A DNA stretch of 64,000 bases from Streptomyces violaceusniger Tu 4113 (GCF_000147815.2 NC_015957.1:8370001-8434000), one strand, 5' to 3'. Positions 53,241 to 63,933 are shown, numbered from the stretch's first letter. Made by a program: numbers and translations. The notes: generated by a model not told the origin, from the letters alone.

Positions 53241-53864
53241 ATGTCCACTCAACCGCAGCAGCCCGAACCGGTGCCGGAGGGTGCCGTGACCGAGCCGGAG
53301 CCAGGACAGGAGCAGGAGCAGGGCCTGCCTGCGCCGGGTGGCGTGGAGGCGCGTGGGACGGGCGGGGAGGGCCTGGGTCCGGATGCGGCCGGCGGCCCCG
53401 CCGGCACCGCGTCCGACACGGCGTCTGGTGAGCAGGCTGGCGCGCTGGCGGAGTTGGAGGACCGCTGGCGGCGGGCTCTGGCGGATGTGGAGAATCTGCG
53501 TAAGCGTCATGTCAGGGAGGTGGAGCGGGAGCGGGCGGCGGAGCGGGCCCGTACGGCGGCGGCCCTGTTGCCCGTCATCGACAATCTGGAACTCGCTCTG
53601 TCCCATGCCGAGTCGGACCCGGGTTCGATCGTGGAGGGTGTCAGGGCCGTCCGTGATCAGGCCGTGAACACTCTGGCCCAGTTGGGTTACGAGCGGCGGG
53701 GCGAGACGGGGGAGGCGTTCGATCCGGCCCGGCATGAGGTGGTCGGTGTGGTCGAGGACCCCGAGGCCGAGCCGGGCACGGTGGTCCAGGTCCTGCGGCC
53801 GGGCTACGGGGATCCCGGCAACCAGCTCAGGCCGGTGGCGGTGGCCGTGGCGAAGCGGGAGTGA
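53241..53864 (+). CDS. grpE: Nucleotide exchange factor GrpE (accessory copy)
   Basis: A 207-residue GrpE. A disordered acidic/Gly-rich N-terminal 65 residues precedes the coiled coil (ALAELEDRWRRALADVENLR then KRHVREVERERAAERARTAA), followed by the family core LLPVIDNLELALSHAESDPG and the C-terminal beta domain with FDPARHEVVGVVEDPEAEPG and VVQVLRPGY. It exchanges ADP on DnaK. The gene starts 47 bp after dnaK and ends 7 bp before dnaJ. Confidence 0.94.
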   Translation: MSTQPQQPEPVPEGAVTEPEPGQEQEQGLPAPGGVEARGTGGEGLGPDAAGGPAGTASDTASGEQAGALAELEDRWRRALADVENLRKRHVREVERERAAERARTAAALLPVIDNLELALSHAESDPGSIVEGVRAVRDQAVNTLAQLGYERRGETGEAFDPARHEVVGVVEDPEAEPGTVVQVLRPGYGDPGNQLRPVAVAVAKRE

Positions 53865-53871
53865 GACGGCG

Positions 53872-54849
53872 ATGGCACGGGATTACTACGAGGTGCTCGG
53901 TGTCTCACGGGGTGCGAGCCAGGATGAGATCCAGCAGGCGTTCCGCACCCGGGCCCGTCGCCTTCACCCCGTTGTGAACAAGGATCCGGACGCGGAGGAG
54001 CGGTTCAAGGAGCTCAACGACGCCTACAGCGTGCTCTCCGACCCCAAGACGCGGGCTCGTTATGACCGGTTCGGTGATGACTGGCGCAAGATCCCGGAGG
54101 ACTGGGAGGAGCGTGTCGGCGCCGGCGCCGGTGCTGGTGCCGGTGGTGGTGGTTTCCGTGGGTGGACGACTGCCGGGGACGGGGGGCGGGTGCGGTTCAC
54201 GCGTGGTTTCGGGGAGGACGCCGGGGGCGGGGGTGTGGATTTCGAGGATCTGTTCGGCGCGTTCTTCGGCGGTGGTGCGGGCCCGGGCGGGGGTGGGGGG
54301 CGGGTGGATATTCCGGGGGCCGATCAGGAGGCGGAGCTGCCGCTCACCGTGGAGGACGCCTTCCATGGTGGTCACCGTGTCGTGACCCTGGCCGGGCCGT
54401 CGGGGCAGCGCACGTTCGAGGTGGATGTCCCGGCGGGTGTGGTCGATGGGCAGCGGATCCGGCTGGCCGGGCAGGGCGGGCGGGGCACGGGTGACGCGCC
54501 GGCGGGGGATCTGTATCTGCGGGTGCGGATCCAGCCGCATCCGCGGTTCCGGCTGGAGGGCCGGAACATTCATGTGACGCTCCCGGTCGCGCCGTGGGAG
54601 GCCGCGCTGGGCGCGACCGTCCCGGTGCCCACGCCCGGCGGTACCGCCAAGGTGACGGTCCCGCCCGGGTCCTCCAGCGGACGCCGGCTGCGGCTGCGCG
54701 GTGAGGGCATGCCCAACCCGCGCGGACCCGACGGTGATCTGTTCGCGGAGATCCGCATCATGGTGCCGCCCAGCCTCAGCGACCGCGAGCGCGAACTGTT
54801 CGAGGAACTCGGCCGCACCTCCTCCTTCGACCCCAGGAGCGAGCAATGA
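53872..54849 (+). CDS. cbpA: DnaJ-family co-chaperone, CbpA type, with HPD changed to HPV
   Basis: A 325-residue J-protein. The J domain (MARDYYEVLGVSRGASQDEI to DPKTRARYDRFG) is followed by a Gly-rich linker with FEDLFGAFFGGG and two C-terminal substrate-binding barrels (EAELPLTVEDAFHGGHRVVT and GDLYLRVRIQPHPRFRLEG). There is no zinc-finger Cys domain, so it is CbpA/DnaJ class B. The invariant HPD loop is LHPVVNKDPDAEERF, residues 31-45: Asp is replaced by Val (codon GTT). That Asp is required to stimulate DnaK ATPase in studied J-proteins, so this protein may not activate DnaK normally. The rest of the gene is intact and the stop overlaps a downstream ATG. Confidence 0.93.
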   Translation: MARDYYEVLGVSRGASQDEIQQAFRTRARRLHPVVNKDPDAEERFKELNDAYSVLSDPKTRARYDRFGDDWRKIPEDWEERVGAGAGAGAGGGGFRGWTTAGDGGRVRFTRGFGEDAGGGGVDFEDLFGAFFGGGAGPGGGGGRVDIPGADQEAELPLTVEDAFHGGHRVVTLAGPSGQRTFEVDVPAGVVDGQRIRLAGQGGRGTGDAPAGDLYLRVRIQPHPRFRLEGRNIHVTLPVAPWEAALGATVPVPTPGGTAKVTVPPGSSSGRRLRLRGEGMPNPRGPDGDLFAEIRIMVPPSLSDRERELFEELGRTSSFDPRSEQ

Positions 54850-54869
54850 GCCCCCACGCACGAGGGACC

Positions 54870-55074
54870 GTCACGGCCACCCCCGGGCGCACCCCCACAC
54901 CCGGGAGCACGCCCACCCCCGGGAGCACCCCCACCCCCGGGAGCACCCCACCCCCGGGAGCACCCCCACCCCCGGGAGCACGCACACACCCGGGAGCACG
55001 CACACACCCGGGAGCACTCCCACCCCCGGGAGCACTCCCACACCTGGGAGCACGCACACACGCGGGAGTGAGCG
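54870..55074. repeat. 18-bp minisatellite (about 11 units) between dnaJ/cbpA and cbpM
   Basis: CACCCCCGGGAGCACSCC and variants are repeated from about 54877 to 55070; one unit (around 54942-54958) is 17 bp and shifts the reading frame. A reading frame begins at the ATG at 54846 (overlapping the dnaJ stop as ATGA) with [11 protein letters not shown], strikingly like the cbpM start [11 protein letters not shown] at 55075. If the missing base were restored, that frame would end exactly on the ATGA that starts cbpM. It may be an expanded duplicate of the cbpM 5' end; no separate function is evident. Confidence 0.9.
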
Positions 55075-55433
55075 ATGAGCACGCACACACCCGGGATGGT
55101 CACGGCGGCCCGGTATGCGCCCGTGACGTCGGTTCATTACGACCTGGTGCCCGCGCCCAGGCTCTCCCTGGAGACGGTGGCTACTCGTACCGGGCTCCAT
55201 CCCGAGCTGATCCGGCGTTTTGTCGTCCTCGGCCTGGTGGAGGCGGAGCGTGATGCGGCGGGGCGGCTGGTGTTCGCTCCTGGTGCTCCGGCGGCGGTGG
55301 GCCGTGTGGAGCGGCTGCGTTCGGGGCTCTGCCTGAATTACGCCTCCATCGGTCTGGTGCTGGATCTGCTCGACCGTATCGATCTGCTGGAAGCCGCACT
55401 GCGCCGTAGTGGCGTGAGGAGTGGAGAACCGTC

Positions 55434-55443
<10 letters not shown>
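55075..55443 (+). CDS. cbpM: CbpM-like MerR-fold chaperone modulator
   Basis: A 122-residue protein with a MerR-type helix-turn-helix ([20 protein letters not shown] near residues 30-49, [20 protein letters not shown]) and a C-terminal helical part that includes [20 protein letters not shown]. The arrangement directly after a CbpA-type dnaJ matches the CbpA-CbpM pair, in which CbpM binds the J domain and inhibits it; it also resembles HspR-type regulators. Its ATG overlaps the stop of the minisatellite frame (ATGA), and its own stop overlaps the clpB start by 10 bp. With the HPV change in its partner, its role is uncertain. Confidence 0.8.
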
Positions 55444-58076
<2,633 letters not shown>

Positions 58077-58082
58077 GAACCA

Positions 58083-58230
58083 TGCCGAACCGGACCGTCC
58101 ATGCCTGCCCCCAGCGGTCCGAGGTGCAGGCCGTGCCGACCCTGCTCATCCTGGACAAGGCGAAGCCCTGCGTTCGTGGGTCGAGCGGGTGTCGAGCGTG
58201 ACGAGGAGCCGCGACCGCCAGAAAGGATGA
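58083..58230 (+). pseudogene. Remnant of a thioredoxin-2 (TrxC-type) gene
   Basis: From the ATG at 58083 the frame reads MPNRTVHACPQ, like the zinc-ribbon start of TrxC proteins. It then jumps to SEVQAVPTLLILDKA, the cis-Pro loop and strand of thioredoxin. In the +1 frame EALRSWVERVSSVT follows, the C-terminal helix. The CGPC active site and most of the fold are missing, so at least two deletions occurred. The residual frame ends at 58228-58230 overlapping an ATG (ATGA) of the next gene, as in an original coupled operon. Confidence 0.65.
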
Positions 58231-58235
58231 ACGCC

Positions 58236-58499
58236 ATGGCCATCGAGCCCGATCCGCACCTGGCGATGGTGCGTCCGGTCACCCCGCGCAGCCCCGAGGG
58301 GTGCGAGGAGTGTCTGCGCCTGGGGTCCCCCTGGGTCCATCTGCGGCTCTGTCTGACCTGCGGACACGTCGGGTGCTGCGACTCCTCGCCGCTCAAGCAC
58401 GCCCGTGCGCACGCGTACGCCGACCAGCACCCCATCGTCGAGCCCCTGGAACCGGGCGAGACCTGGCGGTGGTGCTACGCCCACGAGGCCATGGCCTGA
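58236..58499 (+). CDS. UBP-type zinc-finger protein
   Basis: An 87-residue protein, almost entirely a zf-UBP domain: GCEECLRLGSPWVHLRLCLT (two Cys pairs), CGHVGCCDSSPLKHARAHAY with further Cys/His ligands, and DQHPIVEPLEPGETWRWCYA. In eukaryotes this fold binds ubiquitin C-termini; bacterial members are of unknown function and are often found near redox and stress genes. The ATG at 58236 has AAAGGA 8 nt upstream; an alternative start is the ATG at 58227, which overlaps the thioredoxin remnant stop. It is followed at 4 bp by the flavoprotein gene. Confidence 0.88.
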   Translation: MAIEPDPHLAMVRPVTPRSPEGCEECLRLGSPWVHLRLCLTCGHVGCCDSSPLKHARAHAYADQHPIVEPLEPGETWRWCYAHEAMA

Positions 58500-58503
58500 T
58501 GTG

Positions 58504-60390
58504 ATGACGGACGAGGACCGGTCCCGCGGCGCCGCACCGGAGGAAGCCGTACCGGACGACGTACCGGAGGAAGCCATACCGGGCGCCGTTCCGGAGGAAG
58601 CCATACCGGACGAGACCCCGGATATTTACGGCGCGTATCCGCGGCTCACGGACGAGCAGATCGCCTACCTCTCCGGGCACGGCACCCGCCGGCCCGTGGT
58701 GCCCGGTCAGGTGCTGATCCATGACGGCGGCCCGCCCCCGGACTTCTTCGTCGTCCTCAGCGGCTCGGTCGCGATCACCGCGCACCGCGGCACCCCGGAC
58801 GAGCAGCTCCTGAGGGTGCACGGCCCGGGGCGCTTCCTCGGCGAACTGGGTCTGCTCCAGGGGCAGGTGGCCTTCTACACCGCCCACGCCCAGGAGGCCG
58901 GGGAGGTGCTGGCCCTCCCGGTGGATCGGCTGCGGGCGCTGCTGGCCCGTGACCCCTGCCTCGGCAACCTCGTCCTCCGCGCCTATCTGGGCCGCCGCGC
59001 CCAGTTGGTCGGGGCCGGCGCCGGCTTCCGCATCCTCGGCTCGCGCTACTCGCCCGACACCCGGCGGCTGCGCGAGTTCGCGGCCCGCAACCGGCTGCCG
59101 CACCGCTGGATCGACCTGGAGGCGGACCAGGAGGCCGAGGCGCTGCTGCGCCGCCTCTCGGTCAGCCCGGAGGACACCCCGATCATCATCTGGCGCGAAC
59201 ACCATGTGCTGCGCAACCCCGGCAACGCCGAACTGGCCCAGCTCATCGGCCTCTCCCCACCGATGGCCGCCCACAGCCACTGCGATCTGCTGGTCGTCGG
59301 CTCCGGCCCGGCCGGGATCGCCGCCGCCGTCTACGGCTCCTCCGACGGGCTGACCACCACGGTCGTGGACACGGTGGCCCCGGGCGGCCAGGCGGGCACC
59401 ACGTCCCTGATCGAGAACTACTTCGGCTTCCCGGCCGGGATCCCCGGCTTGGAACTCGCCGAGCGGGGCATGCTCCAGGCGCGCAAATTCGGGACGCAGA
59501 TACGGATCCCGGCGGAGGCGACCTCCCTCGAACCGGGCCACGGCCACTACCGCGTCACCTTCGCCGACGGCAGCGAAACGCTCTGCCGTACCGTCGTCCT
59601 GGCCACCGGCGCCCATTACCGCCGACTGGACGTCCCCGGCATGGAGCGGCTGGAGCGGACGAGCGTCTACTACGCGGCCACCGTCTACGAGGCGCGGCAG
59701 TGCGGCGCGGCCCCCGTCGCCGTGGTCGGCGGCGGCAACTCCGCGGGCCAGGCGTCGCTCTTCCTCGCCGAATGGGTGCCCCGGGTGCACCTGCTGATCA
59801 GGGGCTCGTATCTGGGCGCCCGGATGTCCCGCTATCTGGTCGACCAGATCGAGCGCCATCCGCGGGTGAGCGTGCTGCTGGACAGCGAGCTCCGCGAGGT
59901 GCGCGGCGAGGACGCGCTGCGGACGATCGTGGTGGAGCACCGCCGCACCGGGGAGCGCCGCACCCTGGACGCCTGCGCCCTGTTCGTCTTCATCGGGGCC
60001 AAGCCGTGCACCGACTGGCTCACCGGCGTCCTGGCCCTGGACGACGGGGGTTTCGTGCTCACCGGCGACGAGGCCGAGGCGGCCCGGGCGGCCCACGGCG
60101 TCCGGGAGGGCCCCGGCCGTGGCTGTCTGGGCCTGGAGACCACGCTGCCGGGGGTCTTCGCCGCCGGTGATGTGCGCAGCGGCTCGGTCAAGCGCGTGGC
60201 CTCGGCGGCCGGCGAAGGGGCGATGGCCATCCACCACGTCCATGACCGCCTCGCCCGCACCGGCGCCGGGCCCACCCACCCGAGCGGCGCCGCTCCAGCC
60301 CCGTCCGGCCGGTCCGCCGCGCCGGGCGGTGGTCCGCACGTGTCCGCTTCACCTGCGCGTCCGCGTCATCCGCGCAGCCGCTCCACCTGA
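58504..60390 (+). CDS. FAD-dependent thioredoxin-reductase-like protein with N-terminal cNMP-binding domain
   Basis: A 628-residue fusion. After a repetitive acidic leader (PEEAVPDDVPEEAIPGAVPE) comes a cyclic-nucleotide-binding-type beta barrel (about residues 45-150: PGQVLIHDGGPPPDFFVVLS, GPGRFLGELGLLQGQVAF). Next is a thioredoxin-like segment (FRILGSRYSPDTRRLREFAA) and a TrxR-fold FAD/NAD region with LLVVGSGPAGIAAAVYG near 264 and VAVVGGGNSAGQASLFLAEW near 403. Where thioredoxin reductases have CxxC, this protein reads YYAATVYEARQC, so the redox disulfide is absent. It may use FAD to reduce a partner such as the lost thioredoxin or another substrate, controlled by a nucleotide. A 40-residue Pro/Ser/Arg tail follows. 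Confidence 0.88.
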   Translation: MTDEDRSRGAAPEEAVPDDVPEEAIPGAVPEEAIPDETPDIYGAYPRLTDEQIAYLSGHGTRRPVVPGQVLIHDGGPPPDFFVVLSGSVAITAHRGTPDEQLLRVHGPGRFLGELGLLQGQVAFYTAHAQEAGEVLALPVDRLRALLARDPCLGNLVLRAYLGRRAQLVGAGAGFRILGSRYSPDTRRLREFAARNRLPHRWIDLEADQEAEALLRRLSVSPEDTPIIIWREHHVLRNPGNAELAQLIGLSPPMAAHSHCDLLVVGSGPAGIAAAVYGSSDGLTTTVVDTVAPGGQAGTTSLIENYFGFPAGIPGLELAERGMLQARKFGTQIRIPAEATSLEPGHGHYRVTFADGSETLCRTVVLATGAHYRRLDVPGMERLERTSVYYAATVYEARQCGAAPVAVVGGGNSAGQASLFLAEWVPRVHLLIRGSYLGARMSRYLVDQIERHPRVSVLLDSELREVRGEDALRTIVVEHRRTGERRTLDACALFVFIGAKPCTDWLTGVLALDDGGFVLTGDEAEAARAAHGVREGPGRGCLGLETTLPGVFAAGDVRSGSVKRVASAAGEGAMAIHHVHDRLARTGAGPTHPSGAAPAPSGRSAAPGGGPHVSASPARPRHPRSRST

Positions 60391-60413
60391 CCCCCGACCG
60401 GAGGACGAACACC

Positions 60414-60845
60414 ATGGTTGCCACAGGCTTTGCCTCCTTCGACACGACGGTCGACAAGACCAACCGGCTCCTGAGGGAGATCGAGGACGCGTACGGCTGG
60501 CCCAAGGAACGCCGCAAGCAGTCCTACGCCGCCCTGCGCGCGGTCCTGCACCAGTTGCGGGACCGGCTGACGGTGGACGAGGCCGTCCAGTTCGGCGCAC
60601 AGCTCCCGATGCTGGTGCGCGGCATCTACTACGAGGGGTGGCGACCCGCGCAGACGCCGGTGAAAATGCACAGCGAGGAGTTCTACCGGCGGATCCGGCA
60701 CGACTTCCCGTACTCGATCCAGGGCGACACCGAGCAGCTCGTCCACACCGTCCTGGAGACCCTGCAGCGCCATATCAGCGAGGGCGAGTGGGACGATCTG
60801 CGGGCCCGGATGCCCGCCGACCTGGTCACCGTCATCCCGACCTAG
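60414..60845 (+). CDS. DUF2267-family protein
   Basis: A 143-residue helical protein, MVATGFASFDTTVDKTNRLL onward, with the DUF2267 pattern YGWPKERRKQSYAALRAVLH, LRDRLTVDEAVQFGAQLPML and VRGIYYEGWRPAQTPVKMHS, ending DDLRARMPADL. The family is common next to stress, phosphate and heat-shock genes in actinobacteria and has no assigned biochemical activity. It ends the chaperone/redox block, 23 bp after the flavoprotein gene. Confidence 0.88.
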   Translation: MVATGFASFDTTVDKTNRLLREIEDAYGWPKERRKQSYAALRAVLHQLRDRLTVDEAVQFGAQLPMLVRGIYYEGWRPAQTPVKMHSEEFYRRIRHDFPYSIQGDTEQLVHTVLETLQRHISEGEWDDLRARMPADLVTVIPT

Positions 60846-60850
60846 CATGA

Positions 60851-60884
60851 ACCACCTGGTGGTACTGTCGCACCGTTAGACGGT
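60851..60884 (+). promoter_or_regulatory. Two palindromes upstream of the IclR gene
   Basis: ACCACC-T-GGTGGT (60851-60863) and ACCGT-TAG-ACGGT (60872-60884), both perfect, lie 21 bp apart centre to centre and 31 bp or more before the IclR ATG. They are candidate IclR autoregulation sites. Confidence 0.6.
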
Positions 60885-60915
60885 TTTATGCGCGGTGCGG
60901 CGAGGAGGACGGGCG

Positions 60916-61686
60916 ATGGGGACGGCAGCCGGAGAGGGCGGCGAGGGAGTACGGAGTGTACTGCGCGCACTGGATCTGCTCGCCCTGTTCGACGAGTCCC
61001 ACCGCTCCCGCAGCGTACGGGAGTTGACCGACGCCACCGGACTGGCCAAGTCCACCGTGGTCCGGCTGGTGGCCACCCTTGAGCAGCGCGGGCTGCTGTG
61101 GAGCCGGGGGGACGGCCGGCTCACCCCCGGCGCGGGGCTGCTGCGCTGGGCGGCGCTCGCGCAGGACGCCTGGCGGCTGCCCCCGGAGGCGGTGGAGTGT
61201 CTGCGCGTCCTCTCGGTCCGGTCCGGCGGCGAGTCCTCACGGATCTACATCCGCCAGGGGGCCTCCCGGGTATGCGTGGCCCAGCACGAGGGCACCCAGC
61301 AGCTCCGCCATGTGGTGCGCATCGGCGAGGAGATGCCCCTGTGGGCCGGTGCCTCCGGGCATGTCCTGCTCATCGGCGGCTCGCCCCGGACCCTGAGCCG
61401 GGCGGCCTCGGCGGCCGGGCGCGACCCCGACTTCACCTCCGCCCTGACCGAACGGGCGCGCCTCGCCGCGCGGCGGGGCTGGGCGGTCAGCCACGGTGAG
61501 CGCGCGGACGGGGTGTCCGCCGTGGCCGCCCCCGTCACCGACGCGGCCGGGCAGGTCGTCGCCGCGGTGGGCCTCGGCGGCCCCACCAGCCGCTTCACCG
61601 AGGAGCGCGTCGAGTCGTTCCGCCCGGCGCTGACCGAGGCCGCGAGGCGGCTGTCGGAGCTGCGGTTCCTCGGCGAGAGCGGCTGA
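60916..61686 (+). CDS. IclR-family transcriptional regulator
   Basis: A 256-residue IclR protein. The winged helix (SVRELTDATGLAKSTVVRLV near residues 34-53) is followed by the effector-binding domain (QQLRHVVRIGEEMPLWAGAS, GHVLLIGGSPRTL, GWAVSHGERADGVSAVAAPV and AVGLGGPTSRFTEERVESFR). The ATG at 60916 has GAGGAGGAC upstream. It faces convergently the CaiB/citryl-CoA-lyase gene pair, with only 3 bp between stop codons, so it probably controls that catabolic operon in response to an acid or CoA-linked metabolite. Direct repeats before the operon are candidate targets. Confidence 0.9.
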   Translation: MGTAAGEGGEGVRSVLRALDLLALFDESHRSRSVRELTDATGLAKSTVVRLVATLEQRGLLWSRGDGRLTPGAGLLRWAALAQDAWRLPPEAVECLRVLSVRSGGESSRIYIRQGASRVCVAQHEGTQQLRHVVRIGEEMPLWAGASGHVLLIGGSPRTLSRAASAAGRDPDFTSALTERARLAARRGWAVSHGERADGVSAVAAPVTDAAGQVVAAVGLGGPTSRFTEERVESFRPALTEAARRLSELRFLGESG

Positions 61687-61689
61687 CGT

Positions 61690-62643
61690 TCACGCGCCCT
61701 CCGCGCGCCCTGTGTTGCCTGGGCTCCCTGGGCTCCCTGGGCTCCCTGGGCTCTTCTCGCTCTCCGGCCGGATGAGGTCCCGGGGGGCCGGGCCCTCGTA
61801 GGAGGGCAGCAGCCGCCGGGGAATGGGGCCCTTGATCCTGGCCCCACCGGACTTCTCCTCCCAGGCGTGGGAGAGGATGCCGACGCTGCGGGAGAGCACG
61901 AACAGCCCGCGTCCGAGCTCGGGCGGAAAGCCGAGTTCGCTGTAGACGATGGCGGTGGCGCCGTCGATGTTCATCGGCACGGGACGGCTGCGGCCCTCCG
62001 CCAGCGCCCGCTCCAGGGCCGTCCCGGCGCGCAGCGCCCAGCCCGGCGCCTCGCCGTCCGCCACCGCCGCACCCACCAGGTCGAGCAGGGGGGTGCGGCG
62101 CGGGTCGTACGGGTGGAACCGGTGGCCGAATCCGGGCACATGGGAGCCCGTGGCACGGTACTCCGCCACCAGGTCCTTCGCGGCGCCATCGACGTCCGCC
62201 CCCTCGGCCACGGCCCGCTCCAGCCCGGCCAGCACCCGCATGCACTGCTGACCGGCCCCGCCGTGGACGTCCCCCAGAAGGTTCACGCCGGTGGCCACCG
62301 CGTTGTTCAGGCCCACGCCGCAGGTGGCCGCCATCCGGGCGGCGGCGATCGACGGGGCCTGGGGTCCGTGGTCGACGGCGGCGACGAGCGCGGCCTCCAG
62401 CAACCGGCCCTGGGTCCGGGTGGGCAGCTCACCGCGCAGCATCAGCCAGATGGTCTCGGCGAAGGACATCTGGCCGATCAACTGCTCGACCGGGTAGCCA
62501 CGCAGCAGGATCTCGCCCGGCCGGATGCGGCTGACAGCGGTGGACCACCAGTCGGTGACCTCGCGCGGATCCATGACGTCCTGGGGAGTCGTGACGTCCC
62601 GCGGAGCCGTCGCGGCCTCCTCGTCTGCGGACCGGCGGGTCAT
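61690..62643 (-). CDS. Citrate-synthase-fold protein, citryl-CoA lyase type
   Basis: A 317-residue citrate-synthase-superfamily protein, shorter than normal citrate synthase. It has SFAETIWLMLRGELPT, the core AGQQCMRVLAGLERAVAEGA and the catalytic His region HVPGFGHRFHPYDPRRTPLL near residues 166-185, then ARIKGPIPRRLLPSYEGPAP toward the end. Such short forms act as citryl-CoA or citramalyl-CoA lyases. It overlaps the CoA-transferase start by 4 bp (ATGA), so the pair likely forms a two-step path: a CoA ester is made from a dicarboxylate and then cleaved. The C-terminal PGSPGSPGSPGNTG repeat is from a 9-bp tandem repeat. Confidence 0.85.
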   Translation of the reverse strand: MTRRSADEEAATAPRDVTTPQDVMDPREVTDWWSTAVSRIRPGEILLRGYPVEQLIGQMSFAETIWLMLRGELPTRTQGRLLEAALVAAVDHGPQAPSIAAARMAATCGVGLNNAVATGVNLLGDVHGGAGQQCMRVLAGLERAVAEGADVDGAAKDLVAEYRATGSHVPGFGHRFHPYDPRRTPLLDLVGAAVADGEAPGWALRAGTALERALAEGRSRPVPMNIDGATAIVYSELGFPPELGRGLFVLSRSVGILSHAWEEKSGGARIKGPIPRRLLPSYEGPAPRDLIRPESEKSPGSPGSPGSPGNTGRAEGA

Positions 62644-63866
62644 ATCGCACCACGCTCCTTCATCGCGTCGATCTCCTCCGGGGTGTAGCCGAGTTCGGCC
62701 AGGACCTGTTCGGTGTGCTGGCCCAGCAGCGGTGGCGGGGCGGTGGCGGCCGCCGGTTCGCCGTCGACCCGGAACGGGCTGCCCAGGACGCGCAGATCGC
62801 GCTCGCGCCCGTCCGGGAAGGGCAGCGTGCGGACGAAGTCCCGCTCCGCGAGCTGCTCCAGGCCCAGCGCGTCGGGTACGGACAGCACCCGCGCGGCCGG
62901 CACCCCGGCGTCGGCGAGGATCTCCTCCCACTCCCCGGCGGTCCGCTCGGCCAGCCCCTTCTCGATCTCGGCGCGCAGCTCGTCGCGGTGGGCCTTGCGG
63001 TCCGCGGGGTGCGCGAACCGCTCGTCCGCCAGCAGTTCCGCACGGCCGATGAGCCGGCACAGGGTGGCGAACTGCTGCTGGCGGTTGGCGGCGATGTTGA
63101 GAAATCCGTCCGCGGTACGGAACGTCCCCGACGGCGCGGCGGTGAAGTTCTCGTTGCCCATGGGCCGCGGCGGGCGGCCGGTGATCAGATAGTTGGAGGT
63201 CACCCAGCCCATCGCGGTGAGCGCGGCCTCCAGCATGGAGACGTCCAGATACGCGCCGCTCCCGGTGCGCTCCCGGCGCACCAGCGCCGCCGCCACGGCG
63301 AAGGCGGCGGCCATGCCGCCCAGGGTGTCGGCGACCGGGAACCCGGCCCGCAGCGGGCTGACCTCGGGGGTGCCGGTCACGCTCATCATGCCGGAGAGGC
63401 CCTGCACGATCTGGTCGTAGGCGGGCCGGGCGCGCAGCGGTCCGGTCTGGCCGAAGCCGGAGACGGCGCAGTAGACCAGCCGCGGGTTCTCCCGCATGAG
63501 GACCTCCCGGCCGACGCCCAGGCGGTCCATCACCCCGGGGCGGAAGTTCTCGAGGAGGACGTCGGACTCCCGCACCGCGCGCAGCAGGGCCTCGCGCCCC
63601 TTCTCCTCCTTGAGGTTCAGGGTCAGCGAACGCTTGCCGGCGTTCTGGGCGAGGAACGACGCGCCCAGCAGATCCTCGCTCAATTGCCGGTCGGCGCCGA
63701 GTTGGCGTGCCAGGTCCCCGGCCCCCGGCATCTCGACCTTGAGGACGTCGGCGCCGTGCAGGGCGAGCTGATATCCGGCGAACGGCCCGGCGAGGACATT
63801 GGTCAGATCCAGGACCCGGATGCCGTCGAGCAGGGGTGGTGGGGCGGCGGGGGCGGGCGTGCTCAA
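62640..63866 (-). CDS. CaiB/BaiF-family (class III) CoA transferase
   Basis: A 408-residue CoA transferase of family III. Landmarks are RVLDLTNVLAGPFAGYQLAL at the start, ENFRPGVMDRLGVGREVLMR near residues 98-117, YCAVSGFGQTGPLRARPAYD, and VADTLGGMAAAFAVAAALVR, which carries the conserved Asp that forms the acyl intermediate, near 178. The start is taken as the TTG at 63866, because a perfect GGAGGT lies 6 nt upstream (63873-63878) and the longer ATG frame has no such site. It is translationally coupled to the citryl-CoA-lyase-type gene. It probably transfers CoA to a C4-C6 di- or tricarboxylate. Confidence 0.9.
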   Translation of the reverse strand: MSTPAPAAPPPLLDGIRVLDLTNVLAGPFAGYQLALHGADVLKVEMPGAGDLARQLGADRQLSEDLLGASFLAQNAGKRSLTLNLKEEKGREALLRAVRESDVLLENFRPGVMDRLGVGREVLMRENPRLVYCAVSGFGQTGPLRARPAYDQIVQGLSGMMSVTGTPEVSPLRAGFPVADTLGGMAAAFAVAAALVRRERTGSGAYLDVSMLEAALTAMGWVTSNYLITGRPPRPMGNENFTAAPSGTFRTADGFLNIAANRQQQFATLCRLIGRAELLADERFAHPADRKAHRDELRAEIEKGLAERTAGEWEEILADAGVPAARVLSVPDALGLEQLAERDFVRTLPFPDGRERDLRVLGSPFRVDGEPAAATAPPPLLGQHTEQVLAELGYTPEEIDAMKERGAI

Positions 63867-63933
63867 GGGCTGACCTCCAGCGCGAATCAGGGCGTGACCC
63901 CTTGCCATGGGGTGTGTGCCTCCATAACATCAC

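Noticed and set aside
54846..55253. Secreted Pro/Thr-rich protein encoded by the minisatellite
   Set aside because: There is no signal peptide, the frame is broken by a 17-bp unit, and the sequence is only repeat DNA.
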